Assembly: GCA_020633415.1 (NCBI GenBank)
Contig: JACKDQ010000018.1
Coordinates: 1-62,972 of the forward strand
Source: Deltaproteobacteria bacterium
GTDB lineage: Bacteria > Myxococcota_A > Polyangia > GCA-2747355
Length of the DNA stretch: 62,972 bases
Reading direction: 5' to 3'
This document shows positions 49,922-58,145 of the stretch, in pieces (within the stretch, counting starts at the first letter, position 1; the number at the start of each line of letters is the position of its first letter). The position numbers and the translations under genes are program-made. A model generated the notes under the pieces. It was not told the DNA's origin. It ran no database searches and worked only from the letters and a program-made list of their open reading frames with translations.

Positions 49922-50025
49922 CCCCGATTCAGCAGCGCTTTACTGTTCAATATTAAGCCGGTAGCGTGCTGCGCTCGATGCGGTCGAAAAAGAGTCAGGC
50001 GCACAGCGGGTTGCTGCGCTGCCGC

Positions 50026-51111
50026 TCAGCGGGTCAGTGCGCGGGCGATCGCATCGTGCAGCGCCGGCCGAAAGCGCGGCATCGGATTGGGTTCGCGGCC
50101 GCGATAGACGCGGTTGCACAAGAAGATCACCCAGCGGTGCCGTTCAGGCTCCCACCAAAAAGATGGTCCGGTGAAGCCGAGGTGACCAACGGCTTGGCGG
50201 GAAAAGTGACTGCCGCTGATCGTCTTGGCGCGCACCGCGCGGTCGAAGCCGAGTGCGCGCAACGATTGGCGGTCGGGGCTTTGGGCGCGGACAAAACGTC
50301 GCAGGGTTCGGTGGGGGAACAGCGCGGGCTGACCGTCGTAGGCGCGCTGGTACTGCGCGATGATTTGGTGAATGTGGTAGGCGCTGCCGAACAGGCCGGC
50401 GTGGCCGCTGACACCACCCATCGCGCGGGTGTTATCGTCATGCACCTCGCCCAACAGGTGTCGTCGCGACCGAGGCGCCCGCTCCGTCGGTGCGATCGAC
50501 AACTTGGCCAACGTGCTTTGCGCCCGACGGTGTTGAGCAGCAAACAAGCAACCCTCGAGACCGAGCGGCCGCGCGATGCGCTCGGCGAACCATAGATCGA
50601 GGCTGGCGCCGAGCCGGGTTTCGAGCAACTGATCGAGCAGAATGAATCCCAGGTCGGAATATTCGCTGCTGTGGCGCGCGCGATAGGCCAGCGGCGTATG
50701 AGCGGCGAGCTTGCGGATGCGCGCCCTTCGTCCGCGCCAACTGCGGGCGGCGAGCACCGTGCGCTGCTGATAGAATGGCTGCCAGGCCGCCAACCCTGCG
50801 CAGTGAAACAGCAGGTCATCGATTCGACAGCGGCCAGCTGGCGCTGATGCTAACGCCGGCAGGTAGTCGCTGAGCGATGCGCCCAGCTTGATCTCTTCGC
50901 GCTCGACCAGATCGAGCATCGCCGAAGTTGTCGCTAGAACTTTGGTCAACGAGGCCAAATCGAAGACGGTGTCCAAGCGCGCGGCACCGTAGGCGCGATG
51001 GTAGACCGGCTGACCACGATCGGCGACCAGCAAGCAAGCATGGGGAAACCATTTGGCGGCGATCGCTCGTTCGACACAGCGGTCGACTGCGGAAAAGCGC
51101 TGCGTGGTCAT
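50026..51111 (-). CDS. serine hydrolase (beta-lactamase/transpeptidase-like)
   Basis: A 361-residue protein of the class C beta-lactamase/esterase group. Catalytic motifs: S-L-T-K at 54-57, Y-S-D at 151-153 (the Y-x-N position), and GHLGFTG for the third motif (HxG in place of KTG). No signal peptide is seen, so it may be cytoplasmic. Such proteins include esterases, D-aminopeptidases and beta-lactamases; resistance cannot be inferred. It is divergent from the acetate kinase fusion gene by 90 nt. Confidence 0.84.
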   Translation of the reverse strand: MTTQRFSAVDRCVERAIAAKWFPHACLLVADRGQPVYHRAYGAARLDTVFDLASLTKVLATTSAMLDLVEREEIKLGASLSDYLPALASAPAGRCRIDDLLFHCAGLAAWQPFYQQRTVLAARSWRGRRARIRKLAAHTPLAYRARHSSEYSDLGFILLDQLLETRLGASLDLWFAERIARPLGLEGCLFAAQHRRAQSTLAKLSIAPTERAPRSRRHLLGEVHDDNTRAMGGVSGHAGLFGSAYHIHQIIAQYQRAYDGQPALFPHRTLRRFVRAQSPDRQSLRALGFDRAVRAKTISGSHFSRQAVGHLGFTGPSFWWEPERHRWVIFLCNRVYRGREPNPMPRFRPALHDAIARALTR

Positions 51112-51201
51112 CCCTCATCCTAGCATGGGGCCGGGTCCGGTTTCCCGTTCGCTGTCGCTCGGTCAAGCTGTGCTACGTTCTCTGTTCTGCGGAGGGTCTG
51201 T

Positions 51202-53025
51202 ATGCGTATCGCGGTCATCAACTGCGGCAGTTCATCGATCAAGGCCTGTATCCTCGAGAGCGCCGATGGTCGGCGCTTGGCCTCGGCGAGTGTCGAGCGT
51301 GTGGGCGAGCTGGCCACAGTACTGAGCGTTGGGCAACAATCCATTGCGCTTGATGGCGCGGATCATCGGGCAGCGCTACAGCGCTTGCTTCCGTTGTTGA
51401 TCGAGGCGGCCGGCGGCCAGGCGGTCGCTGCTGTTGGTCATCGTGTTGTTCACGGTGGCGAGCAATTCGATCGGCCGGTGCGGATCGACGATACCGTGGA
51501 GCAGGCGATCGAAGCCGCGGCGGCGCTAGCGCCGCTGCACAATCCGCCCAACCTTGCGGGCATTCGCGCTGCTCGCGAAGTTCTGCCCGACGTCGCCCAC
51601 GTGGCAGTCTTCGATACCGCGTTCTTTGCAACGTTGCCGCGGCGGGCCAGTCGCTACGCGATCCCCCAGGTGCTCGCCGAAAAATATCAGATCAAGCGGT
51701 TTGGCTTTCATGGCACCAGTCACCGCTACGTTGCGCAACGCGCAGCGAGCGCCTTGGGCAGCGACATTCGCGACTTGCGGATCATCTCATGTCATCTCGG
51801 TAACGGCTGCAGCGTCGCTGCGATCGAAGGCGGCCGCGCGATCGAAACGTCGATGGGAATGACGCCGCTCGAGGGGCTGGTGATGGGCAGTCGCAGTGGC
51901 GACATCGACGCCGGCATTCTGCTGGCGTTGATGCGCGACGGCTACGATGCCGAAGCGCTTGACGCGCTGCTCAATCGACAGTCTGGGTTGCTCGGTCTGA
52001 GCGGCAAGCGCGACATGCGCGACATCGAGGCCGCAGCGGCCGACGGCGACGACGGCGCGCGGCTGGCACTGGCTGTGTTTGCGCACCGGGTACGCAAATA
52101 CGTTGGTGCATACGCTGCGGTATTGGGCGGCGTCGATGCGCTGGTGTTCACGGGTGGCATCGGTCAAAACAGTGCGCTGATCCGTCATCGCGTCTGTCAG
52201 CGGATGGAGTTTCTCGGCGCGAGGCTATGCGAGGAGCGCAACCGGCAAGCGCGCGCCGATCATCAGCACCCCGACCTGATCATTTCGCAAGATCATAGCC
52301 GCTGTCAGATCATCGTGGTCGCTACCGACGAGGAGTTGGCGATCGCTCGCGACGCCGCTCAGCTGTGTGCGGCAGCGGCCATGGCAGACGCCGAGCAGCT
52401 TGCGATCCCGCTCGCTGTCTCCGCGCGTCACGTGCATCTTAGCGAACGAGACCTCGGGATGCTTTTTGGCGAGGGTTACACGCTAACACCCGAGCGCCCG
52501 CTTTCGCAGCCCGGGCAGTTCGCCGCCCAAGAGCGTGTCAGCTTGGTGGGTCCGCGCGGCAGAATCGATGGTGTGCGTGTGCTCGGCCCGACGCGCTCGC
52601 AGACCCAGGTCGAGATCTCGCGCACTGACGAGTTTCGCTTGGGTGTCGATGCGCCCGTTCGCGCGTCCGGTGATGTCGACAACTCGCCGGGGTTGACCCT
52701 AGTCGGTCCAGCGGGCGAACTCGCGCTGTCCTGTGGGGTGATCTGCGCGTGGCGACACATCCACATCACGCCGAAGGATGCAAAGCGCTTCGGCGTGCGC
52801 GATCGAGATCTGGTCTCGGTGGCTGTCGATAGTGCCGGTCGAGATTTGATCTTTGGCGATGTGTTGGTGCGGGTCTCCGAGCGCTTCAGCTTGGAGATGC
52901 ATATCGACACCGACGAGGCGAACGCGGCAGAAATCGACGGGGAGAGTCAGGCTTGCTTGTGGTCAGCGGGGCGTGATGTGCGACTGGTTCGCCGCACTGT
53001 GGCAGGCGATCGGCCAAAGGGCTGA
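51202..53025 (+). CDS. acetate kinase fused to PduL-type phosphotransacylase
   Basis: The 607-residue protein joins two consecutive enzymes of acetate metabolism. Residues about 1-395 are acetate/propionate kinase: VINCGSSSIK at the N-terminus, GHRVVHGG, GFHGTSHRYV signature, CHLGNGCSVAAI and FTGGIGQNS. Residues about 400-595 are PduL: SARHVHLS (zinc His near 410) and RHIHIT (zinc His near 519) plus QTQVEISRTDEFRLG. PduL exchanges CoA and phosphate on acyl-CoA/acyl phosphate; the kinase then makes ATP and acetate. No stop or linker break is present, so the polypeptide is bifunctional. No microcompartment shell genes are adjacent. The kinase is near full length (about 400), the PduL part standard. 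Confidence 0.93.
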   Translation: MRIAVINCGSSSIKACILESADGRRLASASVERVGELATVLSVGQQSIALDGADHRAALQRLLPLLIEAAGGQAVAAVGHRVVHGGEQFDRPVRIDDTVEQAIEAAAALAPLHNPPNLAGIRAAREVLPDVAHVAVFDTAFFATLPRRASRYAIPQVLAEKYQIKRFGFHGTSHRYVAQRAASALGSDIRDLRIISCHLGNGCSVAAIEGGRAIETSMGMTPLEGLVMGSRSGDIDAGILLALMRDGYDAEALDALLNRQSGLLGLSGKRDMRDIEAAAADGDDGARLALAVFAHRVRKYVGAYAAVLGGVDALVFTGGIGQNSALIRHRVCQRMEFLGARLCEERNRQARADHQHPDLIISQDHSRCQIIVVATDEELAIARDAAQLCAAAAMADAEQLAIPLAVSARHVHLSERDLGMLFGEGYTLTPERPLSQPGQFAAQERVSLVGPRGRIDGVRVLGPTRSQTQVEISRTDEFRLGVDAPVRASGDVDNSPGLTLVGPAGELALSCGVICAWRHIHITPKDAKRFGVRDRDLVSVAVDSAGRDLIFGDVLVRVSERFSLEMHIDTDEANAAEIDGESQACLWSAGRDVRLVRRTVAGDRPKG

Positions 53026-53066
53026 GCGCTGCCGCGCGATTCAGCCCTCGGCGATCGCTTCAGCAG

Positions 53067-55403
53067 CTAGGGCTTGTTGAAGCGGATCAAAAAGCCCGAG
53101 CCCATATCGAGGGCGTGATCGAGATCGATGCTGATGTCGGTCCAGCCGACGCCATAAATCGCCCCGGTGCTGTCTTGGGCGATCGAGGCCAAGCTATCGG
53201 TGCCGCTGCTGCCAAAGGTGCGCGTCTGCAACACTTTGCCGCTGGCGTCGAGATGCATCAAGAAGATGTCACTCGAACCGACTGCGGAAACCGCGCCAGC
53301 GCCGAAGTCGACCGAAAACGAAAATACGCCTGAGGCGATCAACGCGTCGTTGGCGGCACAAACCACCGAGAGCACCGCGTCGGCGCTGAGGCCGCCGAAG
53401 CCCTTGACGTAGACCAACTTGCCGCTCGAGTCGTACTTGGCGATATAGGCGTCGAGCGATCCCTTGCTGGTGACTTTATCGGTAGCCGAAAAGTCGGCTG
53501 TGTTTTCGAAGGCCCCGGTGATGATGATGTTGTCTTTGCTGTCGACGCAGAGCGAGAACAGGCGATCCGATCCAGAGCCACCGGCGCGAGTCTGCCAGAG
53601 GTGCTTGCCGCTCGAATCGCGCTTGACGATAAAGATGTCGTCGCTTCCGGCGCTGGTCAGCGTGCCGCCGCCCATGTCGGTCGTGCTGCTAAACACACCG
53701 GCGATGATCACGTTGCCCTGGGAGTCGACGCCGAGCGCGGCACCGCTTTCGCTGTTCTTACCGCCAACCACGCTGGCCGCCTTGTAGGCGCCGGTCTTGT
53801 CCACGCGGGCCAAGAAGCCATAGGGGCCTGGCGTACCGACGCCGGCTGCGCCAGCCAGCTGGCCTCCACCGAAGTTGGCCGCGGTGAGAAAGTCACCGGT
53901 AAACAGCAACTCACCCGCGCTATTGACGGCGAGGTCGTTGATCAGGATCTCGGCCGTCTTTTGCGTGGCGTCGGCGTACTGCTTGGACCAGCTGACCGCG
54001 CCGTCGTTGGCGTAGCGGATGATCAAAGCGTCGCCGGCCGTCTGCGGCGTTAAGGCGTTGCTACCGACGGTAACCGAACCCGGATTTTGCAGGCCAACGA
54101 ATATGCCGCCCGTCGGGTCGACCGCCAGCTCGACGGCCTGGCCGAGGAACGACGAGAACTTAAACGCATGGGCGAAACGATAGTCGCCCTTGTTGGTGTA
54201 GCTGGCGATGAAGCGGTCGCCGCTGCTCGGCGCCGTGATCTGTCCGTTGCCGAGATCGGCATCGGTAAAGAACGCCCCGCTCAGATAGGGGTTGTTATCG
54301 GTGCCGACGACAACGCGTTCAGCACCAGCGGCGATCGAGCTCTTTAGCGGGCGGACCCAGTCGACGCAGAGCGGTCCGGGGACCGACGAGAGTTTGTTTT
54401 TCGATTTTGCCGTATCGCAGATCGCGCAGCCGGTGGTGTCCTTCTCTCCGGCCTTGAAACAGTTGCCGCCGACCAAGCAGACATCGCCCTTGACGGTCCA
54501 GGCGCTGGTCGATGCGCTAGAGTCGCATTCACCGCAGGTGCTGGTGTCCTTGTCGCCGTCCTTGTAACACTGTCCGTCGATCAAACAGTGATTGGCCAGT
54601 GGCGTCCAGGCGCTGGTCGATGCCGTGGGGTCGCATGTGCTGCAGCCATCGGTGTTTTTGTCGCCCGGCGCGTAGCACTTGCCGTCGATTTTGCAGTGCA
54701 GCGAGATCGCTGTCCAGCCGCTGACGCTCTGGGTCGGATCGCAGATCCCACAACCGTCGGCGTCCTTGTCACCGGCGGCGTAGCAGGTGCCGTTGATCAG
54801 GCAAGCGTCCTGCTGCAGCTTGGCCGGCAGGCAGCCGCCTTTGCCGTCGCACTTGTTCTCGGTGCAGCTCAGGTTATCCGCGCAGAGGTCGCCAAAGTAG
54901 GTGCCCTTGCACTTGCCGGCGTCGCAGTAGTCGTCTTTGGTGCAGTCGTCGCCATCGTTGCAGGAACCGCCGGTCGCTGGGCTCCAGGTTGTGCCGCTGA
55001 TCTCCGGTGCGCAGATCTTGCAGGGTTGCTCGGGGTGACGCTGGTCGGCCTGAAAGCAGCGGACTTCGCTCTTGCCATTCTGGGCCACTGGTAGCGCGCA
55101 CTGTCCGCTGATCGCGTTGTATTGGCACTTGCCGCTGCCGAGGCAGATGTCCTCGGTGCAGGCCAGTCCATCATCGCAGTTCTGCAATGCGCGCGGTCGG
55201 CAGAGCCCATCGTCGCCGCAGATCGGCTCGATCGCGCAGGGGTTGTGGGCATTGCAGGGAATTCCCGGCGTAGAGCACGGAAAAAGTTCAATGCCCAGGT
55301 CAGGGTACGCGTTGGTCCCGCCATCCGATCCGCAGGCATTGAGAACTATCAGCGCAGCGGCGCCGATCCAACCTGCCATCACCTTTCGACTCACACGCAG
55401 CAT
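53067..55403 (-). CDS. Cys-rich repeat lipoprotein with beta-propeller repeats
   Basis: A 778-residue predicted lipoprotein; the ATG at 55403 has GGGAGGA 5 nt upstream and gives lipobox LNAC. Residues about 30-190 are Cys-rich, EGF-like or dickkopf-like. Four tandem units of about 43 residues follow (beginning CLINGTCYAAG, CKIDGKCYAPG, CLIDGQCYKDG, CLVGGNCFKAG), each with four Cys and an SAW/SGW element. Residues about 370-778 hold seven-stranded-like repeats with phrases such as AGGSGSDRLFSLCVDSKDN typical of SBBP beta-propeller proteins. A surface protein; binding or adhesion is likely but unproven. Confidence 0.8.
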   Translation of the reverse strand: MLRVSRKVMAGWIGAAALIVLNACGSDGGTNAYPDLGIELFPCSTPGIPCNAHNPCAIEPICGDDGLCRPRALQNCDDGLACTEDICLGSGKCQYNAISGQCALPVAQNGKSEVRCFQADQRHPEQPCKICAPEISGTTWSPATGGSCNDGDDCTKDDYCDAGKCKGTYFGDLCADNLSCTENKCDGKGGCLPAKLQQDACLINGTCYAAGDKDADGCGICDPTQSVSGWTAISLHCKIDGKCYAPGDKNTDGCSTCDPTASTSAWTPLANHCLIDGQCYKDGDKDTSTCGECDSSASTSAWTVKGDVCLVGGNCFKAGEKDTTGCAICDTAKSKNKLSSVPGPLCVDWVRPLKSSIAAGAERVVVGTDNNPYLSGAFFTDADLGNGQITAPSSGDRFIASYTNKGDYRFAHAFKFSSFLGQAVELAVDPTGGIFVGLQNPGSVTVGSNALTPQTAGDALIIRYANDGAVSWSKQYADATQKTAEILINDLAVNSAGELLFTGDFLTAANFGGGQLAGAAGVGTPGPYGFLARVDKTGAYKAASVVGGKNSESGAALGVDSQGNVIIAGVFSSTTDMGGGTLTSAGSDDIFIVKRDSSGKHLWQTRAGGSGSDRLFSLCVDSKDNIIITGAFENTADFSATDKVTSKGSLDAYIAKYDSSGKLVYVKGFGGLSADAVLSVVCAANDALIASGVFSFSVDFGAGAVSAVGSSDIFLMHLDASGKVLQTRTFGSSGTDSLASIAQDSTGAIYGVGWTDISIDLDHALDMGSGFLIRFNKP

Positions 55404-55583
55404 CTGATCCTCCCTTGGGCCGTGTCCGGCCGGGACCATTACCCATCGACCCGTCGAGCTGCAAGCCGAAAACGGACCTATTTATCGCGCGCTGAGCCGA
55501 GGGCTCTAGGCTGCGGCGATGCTGCCGAACCTGCGGCGGAAACCCTGATGTGCTGGGTGGTTAGCTGAGGCAGTCGAGCGCGA

Positions 55584-57140
55584 CTAGCTGTTGCGCAGTA
55601 GCTCTTCGACCTCGCGCACAGCCGATTCGACCGAGACGCGACGCTGTTCCATCGTGTCGCGGTCGCGAATGGTGATCGTTTGATCGTCCTTGGTTTGACC
55701 GTCGATCGTCAGACAGTAAGGCGTGCCGATCTCGTCGTGGCGTCGATAACGGCGGCCGATCGCATGGGTCTCGTCGTAGCGCGCGGCGATGCCATGCTGC
55801 CAAAACGCCTCGACCACCTTGCGTGCGAGTTCGGGCATGCCGTCCTTTTTGACCAGCGGCAAGACGGCAACTTTGATCGGCGCCAGGCGCGGATGGAGTT
55901 TGAGCACGACCCGCGTATCGGTCTTGCCATTTGCGTCGGTGAGCTGTTCTTCGCAGTAGGCGTCGATCAGATAGACCAGCAGTCCGCGCGTCGCGCCAGC
56001 TGCGGGCTCGATCACGTAGGGCACGAACTTCTGCTGTTTAACGGGATCGAAGTACTCGAGCTTCTGACCGCTGTGCTGGGCATGCTTTTTCAGGTCGTAG
56101 TCGGTGCGGTTGGCGATGCCTTCGAGCTCGCCCTGGCCCCAGGGGTATTCGTATTCGATGTCGTAGCACTTGTCGGCATAGTGAGCGAGCTCGTCTGCTT
56201 CGTGCTCGCGGAAGTGAAACTTCTCAGGGTGGTTGGCATAACGTCGCCACCAATCCATCCGTGCGTTGCGCCAAAAGTCGAGCCATTCGCCGGCGGTTTC
56301 CGGTTCGCAGAAAAACTCCATCTCCATCTGCTCGAATTCGCAGCTGCGGAAGATAAAGTGCTCGACGGTGATCTCGTTGCGGAAGCTCTTGCCGACCTGA
56401 GCGATACCGAAGGGCACCTTCATCGCCATCGCCTGCTGGATGTTGGCAAATTGCACGAACATCGCTTGAGCGGTTTCCGGGCGCAGGTAAACGGCGGAGC
56501 GTTCGTTGATCTCGCCGATCGCCTGGCGCAGTTCGCGACCGCTGAGCCCGGCGAACTTGCCGCTTTCCATCGCTTCGGCGATCTCGTCGAGCGGATCGGT
56601 CGCGCCGATCGAGGTGCGAAACATCAAGTTGAACATCCGCTCTTTGGAGAGAAACGGCGAGCCACAGGCGGGACAGACATAGCCACGGCCTGAGCCTTTG
56701 GCACCGTGCAGATCCTTGCCGCGACGCTCAAGCGTCAGCGAGAATTGCTTCTCGATCAGCTCCGCGGCCGCTTTGGCTTGTCCTTTGTCAGCGAAACTCA
56801 GTGGGGCTTCGACGCCTTCGGCGAGTTTGGGCGCTTGATCGGCGCGAAAACGATTCTTGCAGACCAAACAGTCGACGAGCGGATCGGAGAAGCCAGCGAG
56901 GTGCCCCGAGGCTTCCCAGACTTTGCGCTGCATGATGATCGAGGCGTCGAGGCCGACGACGTTCTCTCGGCGATGCACCATGTCGGCCCACCACTCATTG
57001 ATGATGTTGCGCTTTAGCTCGGCGCCGAGTGGGCCGTAGTCATAGGCGCTCTTCAGACCGCCATAGATCTCTGAGGACTGAAAAACAAAGCCACGCCGTT
57101 TGCACAGCGAGATGATTTTTTGCATGACGTCGGCCGACAT
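55584..57140 (-). CDS. glyS: glycyl-tRNA synthetase (alpha2, class II)
   Basis: The 518-residue homodimeric type of glycyl-tRNA synthetase, which loads tRNA-Gly with glycine. Characteristic opening IISLCKRRGFVFQSSEIYGG, class II motif 2 FRNEITVEHFIFRSCEFEQ, zinc-like Cys pairs (CLVCKNRF and CPACGSPF) and C-terminal anticodon-binding domain (APIKVAVLPLVKKD). AAGGA about 7 nt upstream of the ATG at 57140. Also called glyQS in genomes where it replaces the alpha2-beta2 enzyme. Confidence 0.97.
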   Translation of the reverse strand: MSADVMQKIISLCKRRGFVFQSSEIYGGLKSAYDYGPLGAELKRNIINEWWADMVHRRENVVGLDASIIMQRKVWEASGHLAGFSDPLVDCLVCKNRFRADQAPKLAEGVEAPLSFADKGQAKAAAELIEKQFSLTLERRGKDLHGAKGSGRGYVCPACGSPFLSKERMFNLMFRTSIGATDPLDEIAEAMESGKFAGLSGRELRQAIGEINERSAVYLRPETAQAMFVQFANIQQAMAMKVPFGIAQVGKSFRNEITVEHFIFRSCEFEQMEMEFFCEPETAGEWLDFWRNARMDWWRRYANHPEKFHFREHEADELAHYADKCYDIEYEYPWGQGELEGIANRTDYDLKKHAQHSGQKLEYFDPVKQQKFVPYVIEPAAGATRGLLVYLIDAYCEEQLTDANGKTDTRVVLKLHPRLAPIKVAVLPLVKKDGMPELARKVVEAFWQHGIAARYDETHAIGRRYRRHDEIGTPYCLTIDGQTKDDQTITIRDRDTMEQRRVSVESAVREVEELLRNS

Positions 57141-57237
57141 TGCCTATTCCTTCTCTGGTACCAGAGCTGAGCAGCTCGGCTCGACTTTACCGGCGTTGGC
57201 GGGCTTTGCAAACCGCTTGGATCAAGTCGGCGGGGCG

Positions 57238-57502
57238 CTAGTTGCGTGAGCGCCAGTGCTTGCCGTCTTTGGACGCGTTCGCTCTGGCGAGCAGACAATG
57301 GCAGCCGTGATCGCCCATGGTGCGTCGTCGGGTGAAGCAGCGTTGCAGCGCATTCGCTGAATTGCCGACGGCGTCGCCGACGCTCTCGCCTTTGCCGTGC
57401 CGCTGTTGAGGCTCTCGTTTTCGCCGGTGCGCCTGATGGCGCGCTGAGCGCCAAGGCCAGTGTCAGCCACAGATTTATTGAGAGAACGGGTTTGCGATGC
57501 AT
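57238..57502 (-). pseudogene. small secreted protein gene with apparent +1 frameshift
   Basis: On the minus strand an ATG at 57502 opens a convincing signal peptide (LSINLWLTLALALSAPSGAPA). The frame then becomes Arg-rich and unnatural, while the +1 frame from about 57400 down to the stop at 57238 looks coding (GESVGDAVGNSANAL, RTMGDHGCHCLLARANASK). The 265-nt span is one base longer than a multiple of three, as expected from a single-base insertion or sequencing error. If corrected it gives about 87 residues, with a basic mature part and three Cys. The rest of the 559-nt stretch 57141-57699 has only the promoter described separately. Confidence 0.45.
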
Positions 57503-57640
57503 GCTGTTCCCAGGCAACGGCATTATTCTAAGTAGCTGATTATTCAGAGCCGAGCTGCTAGCCACCGCCTCAGACGAGGGCCTAGCGGCCGGGCGGTGAT
57601 TGTGAGCGCGGGGCCCGGCCAGCGGGGCAGCCGACCGGCG

Positions 57641-57674
57641 CCCCCCCCCGTAAGCGTCCGAATTCTGTTATAAT
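57641..57674 (+). promoter_or_regulatory. C9 tract and TATAAT box upstream of MshEN-like gene
   Basis: A run of nine C (57641-57649) is followed 19 bp later by a perfect TATAAT (57669-57674), 25 nt before the ATG at 57700. There is no -35 consensus at the expected position (57646-57651 lies at the edge of the C run), so the promoter may depend on an activator. Slippage in the C tract would change spacing upstream of the -10. Confidence 0.5.
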
Positions 57675-57699
57675 AGGGATAACATTCACGACGAAGGCA

Positions 57700-58062
57700 A
57701 TGATCTACTTCGGCTACTACCTGGTCGAGCGTGGTCTGATCACGACCGCTCAGGTGATTGAGGCACTCGATATGCAGCGGCGTTCACAGCGACCGGTGGG
57801 CGAGGTGGCTCGCTCGCTGGGCCTGATGAGCGACGAGCAGGTCTTGACTGTGCTCGACCGTCAGGGCCAAGAGACACCGCGCAAACCGTTTGGTCAATTG
57901 GCGATCGAACTCGGATTCGTCACCCAAGAGCAATTGATCACGATTATCGAAAACCAGGCAGCCCACCGTCGGCCGCTGGGCGAGGTTCTCGTCGAGATGG
58001 GTGCGATCGATCACGCCACGATGGAGCGTGAGTTGCAGACCTTCCTCAACCACTCCTATTAG
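57700..58062 (+). CDS. tandem MshEN/GspE N-terminal-like domain protein
   Basis: A 120-residue protein made of two related units (about 1-55 and 62-116) of the GspE_N/MshEN type: GYYLVERGLITTAQVIEAL with GEVARSLGLMSDEQV, and FGQLAIELGFVTQEQLITI with LGEVLVEMGAID. In MshE this fold binds c-di-GMP through such paired repeats. No ATPase part is attached, so it may be a stand-alone c-di-GMP sensor or adaptor. GAAGG lies just before the ATG. A related segment is inserted in CheA (35169-37781). Confidence 0.75.
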   Translation: MIYFGYYLVERGLITTAQVIEALDMQRRSQRPVGEVARSLGLMSDEQVLTVLDRQGQETPRKPFGQLAIELGFVTQEQLITIIENQAAHRRPLGEVLVEMGAIDHATMERELQTFLNHSY

Positions 58063-58145
58063 TGCCCTGCGGCGGATGTCCGACGATCAGCGTGGTGCTC
58101 ATACCGCCATCGGCGCGGTAGTTCCAGCGTACACGTTGGTGCAGT

